DNA of 64,000 nt. It comes from Flavobacteriales bacterium (lineage in GTDB: Bacteria; Bacteroidota; Bacteroidia; Flavobacteriales_F; PHOS-HE28). The position numbers and the translations under genes are program-made. Numbering within the stretch: position 1 is the stretch's first letter; every line of letters begins with the position of its first letter. The DNA lies in NCBI GenBank assembly GCA_023957375.1, contig JAMLHB010000001.1, positions 620,001 through 684,000 on the forward strand, given 5' to 3'. Under the pieces are notes generated by a model. That model saw nothing but the letters and a program-made list of their open reading frames with translations. It was not told the DNA's origin and searched no databases. Positions 62,609 to 64,000 of the stretch are shown here, piece after piece.

Positions 62609-63322
62609 GGGAATGGGGTTTGGGACCAAGCTATCCCCGTTACCCCCGGTGGCCATGCGCATTTCCGGGTGCGGTCGGATTCCGCACGGCACCGGCAGGA
62701 TGCCATGGATAACGGGACGCCCACAGTGCTTTGTGGCCATACAGTCCGGCCCGTTCCGGAAAAGGGTGTTATCGGTCTGGCCACGAGGGTAACAATGTAT
62801 CAGGTACGTTGCACACCACACGCTCGACGACGCGCAAATCCCAAGTGCAGTCAGCCCTCATCCTGTTGTGGAAGTATGCTTTGTGCGCCTGGCAGGTACA
62901 AGCATCCATCGCGAGCGTCATGCTGAAGATCCGTGGGCCATCCCGGCGCTCGCTTGCAGCGAGTGCCTCGAGCTCATCGGCCTCCGGCCGTCAGAACGTG
63001 GAAGAAGGCATGAGTTCCTTGTCGGAGCACTACGCATGCAGCAGCGTCCATGCGGGCAGTGGCTTGGATCAATTCAATGCGGACGCGTGAAACGGCCGGA
63101 GGCCGAAAGGGAATAAGGCACTCGGCACAGCCGAGCGCTGGGAGTGGGCAGCGAGGAGGCGCGAGCCCCGGAGTTCATCCGGGGGAGCGACCCCGCAGCG
63201 CCGTGGATGCTGGGCCTGACAAGTCCGGCTAAAGCGGAGCACGCGACCGGCCGCATTTGGGCCGGGCACGCCCACACCATCACCTAATTCTGGTCCAACT
63301 TCCGTGATCGTAAGGACGACCT
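62609..63322. repeat. Hairpin-rich intergenic region
   Basis: 714 bp with no supported gene. ATCGGCCTCCGGCCGT near 62983-62998 recurs inverted as ACGGCCGGAGGCCGAA near 63090-63105; outside these arms gcgagtgcct (left) and the complement of ggcactcggc (right) extend the match. Several small stems follow (ccccggagttcatccgggg near 63165). It may be a repeat or an unrecognised structured RNA. Confidence 0.55.
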
Positions 63323-63904
63323 TCATTTTGCCCCACCGCCTTTGCGCACCTTGTACAAGCGCTCGCTGAAGCCGCCTTGCTCCTCGAAGTCATGGCCCAA
63401 GCGCTGTAGCTGTCGATCGAGCATCGCATTGGTCACGTTGGAAAGAATACTACCGATGTTGGCCGCGATCTCCGGAATGCTGCGGTCCGGCAGGCGGTCA
63501 TTCACTTCCTTCACCCATCGGATCAACGGATCCACCTCTTTGAACCGCTTGTCGATCAGTTCCTGGCGGATGGGATCATCGCTGGGCCATTCTTTCAGTT
63601 TGTTCTGCCGGAGGAAGGCCTGGTAGTCCTTCCGCAATTCGGTTTGGCTGGCCTTGGCGACGTTCGTGAGGTTCATTTCCAACTTCTTGGAGGTGGCACT
63701 GAACACACTGCCCTCGGCAATGTTGCGGCTGCCGCTTCGCGCGGCTTGGTCCATCTGATCTCTGGTACGGCTTCCCGGCTCAATGAACTTCTTCGTGAAT
63801 CGCGTAGTAAAATCATAGAGCAGTTCGCCCACTTGGAAGCCAATGAGCTTTTCGAAGCCACCGCTCTTTCCAAAGACCTTGCTGTTGGGTGGTCCTTCAG
63901 GCAT
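63323..63904 (-). CDS. Four-helix bundle protein (23S rRNA IVS family)
   Basis: 193 residues. 'KLIGFQVGELLYDFTTRFTKKF', then 'QMDQAARSGSRNIAEGS' (the hallmark), and the suffix 'LLDRQLQRLGHDFEEQGGFSERLYKVRKG' in character. These proteins are encoded in rRNA intervening sequences and in many scattered loci; the function is unknown. I start at ATG 63904 since TATCTTGG lies just before it; an ATG at 63934 is inside the palindrome. The gene is flanked by hairpins. Confidence 0.85.
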   Translation of the reverse strand: MPEGPPNSKVFGKSGGFEKLIGFQVGELLYDFTTRFTKKFIEPGSRTRDQMDQAARSGSRNIAEGSVFSATSKKLEMNLTNVAKASQTELRKDYQAFLRQNKLKEWPSDDPIRQELIDKRFKEVDPLIRWVKEVNDRLPDRSIPEIAANIGSILSNVTNAMLDRQLQRLGHDFEEQGGFSERLYKVRKGGGAK

Positions 63905-63922
63905 TTGGCCAAGATAAGGCCG

Positions 63923-64000
63923 CCCGCCGCACATTCCCTCGGGTGGACACGGTGGACAGGGTAGGCAGCACCCGGTCCACCTGGTCCACCGTGCGGCGGG
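63923..64000. repeat. Strong palindrome at the window end
   Basis: Outer arms cccgccgcac (63923-63932) and gtgcggcggg (63991-64000) are perfectly complementary. Inner arms ggtggacacggtggacaggg (63942-63961) and the segment at 63971-63990 pair at 17 of 20 positions. Loop: nine bases. It may continue past the window. Confidence 0.85.

Noticed and set aside
63100-63260. Known structured RNA (such as RNase P or SRP RNA)
   Set aside because: Several stems are visible but none of the conserved motifs of those RNAs could be found.

Overview
The window looks like a high-GC member of the Bacteroidetes (Flavobacteriia/Sphingobacteriia-like). Three things support this: secreted proteins with type IX secretion (T9SS) C-terminal signals at 1-144, 29974-31299, 55819-57885 and 59108-62608; a PorP/SprF partner protein; and many start codons preceded closely by the Bacteroidetes -7 promoter motif (TA-n-n-TTTG) instead of a Shine-Dalgarno sequence. 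Most genes are housekeeping and GC-rich; a few AT-rich islands interrupt them.

Layout. 1-10.9 kb holds a T9SS protein tail, a DUF218 protein, a VWA membrane protein, fabG, an isoprenylcysteine-methyltransferase-like gene, sucD, an MFS exporter, an NDH-2-like oxidoreductase and mnmE. 10.9-13.1 kb is an accessory island: small AT-rich genes, a truncated GNAT acetyltransferase, three kinds of palindromic element, and an SRPBCC gene followed by a long attC-like stem-loop. 13.1-33.9 kb returns to core genes: two paralogous FNR-type reductases around folE, an ECF sigma factor, a NirK-like lipoprotein, aroE, DedA, a TPR-comA-rhodanese operon, glmM, RDD, TPMT-like, UspA, a TPR adenylate cyclase, tRNA-Leu(GAG), a T9SS serine hydrolase, a haem-c lipoprotein, a rhomboid protease and a fatty acid desaturase. 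33.9-36.9 kb is a GH92 mannosidase.

37.3-45.8 kb is the most notable region: a complete type I restriction-modification locus of the EcoR124I (type IC) kind, ordered hsdM, GxxExxY, rhuM, hsdS, DUF1016 nuclease, hsdR. HsdR places D151/E165/K167, K220 and K313 at the numbers I recall for EcoR124I. HsdS carries four perfect 12-bp repeats encoding the TAEL-type spacer whose copy number sets the recognition spacer in EcoR124. Three extra genes are built into the operon, and the GxxExxY gene takes its first codons from a dispersed hairpin repeat family found elsewhere in the window.

45.9-64 kb holds a ROK sugar kinase with an FHS sugar transporter, rocD, a MORN-type lipoprotein, a TonB-dependent receptor, malic enzyme, large T9SS proteins with a PorP/SprF gene, and a four-helix-bundle (23S IVS family) protein gene next to a strong palindrome at the window end.

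Repeats are frequent: a 168-bp palindrome (2 copies), a 131-bp MITE-like element (2 copies, one with an 11-bp target duplication), the CACGGATG hairpin family (at least 4 sites), a TTGTCAG repeat, a tandem CACTGCGAGGAGG array, and a duplicated terminator-like unit near the tRNA. All functional calls come from reading the sequence; no database search was run.
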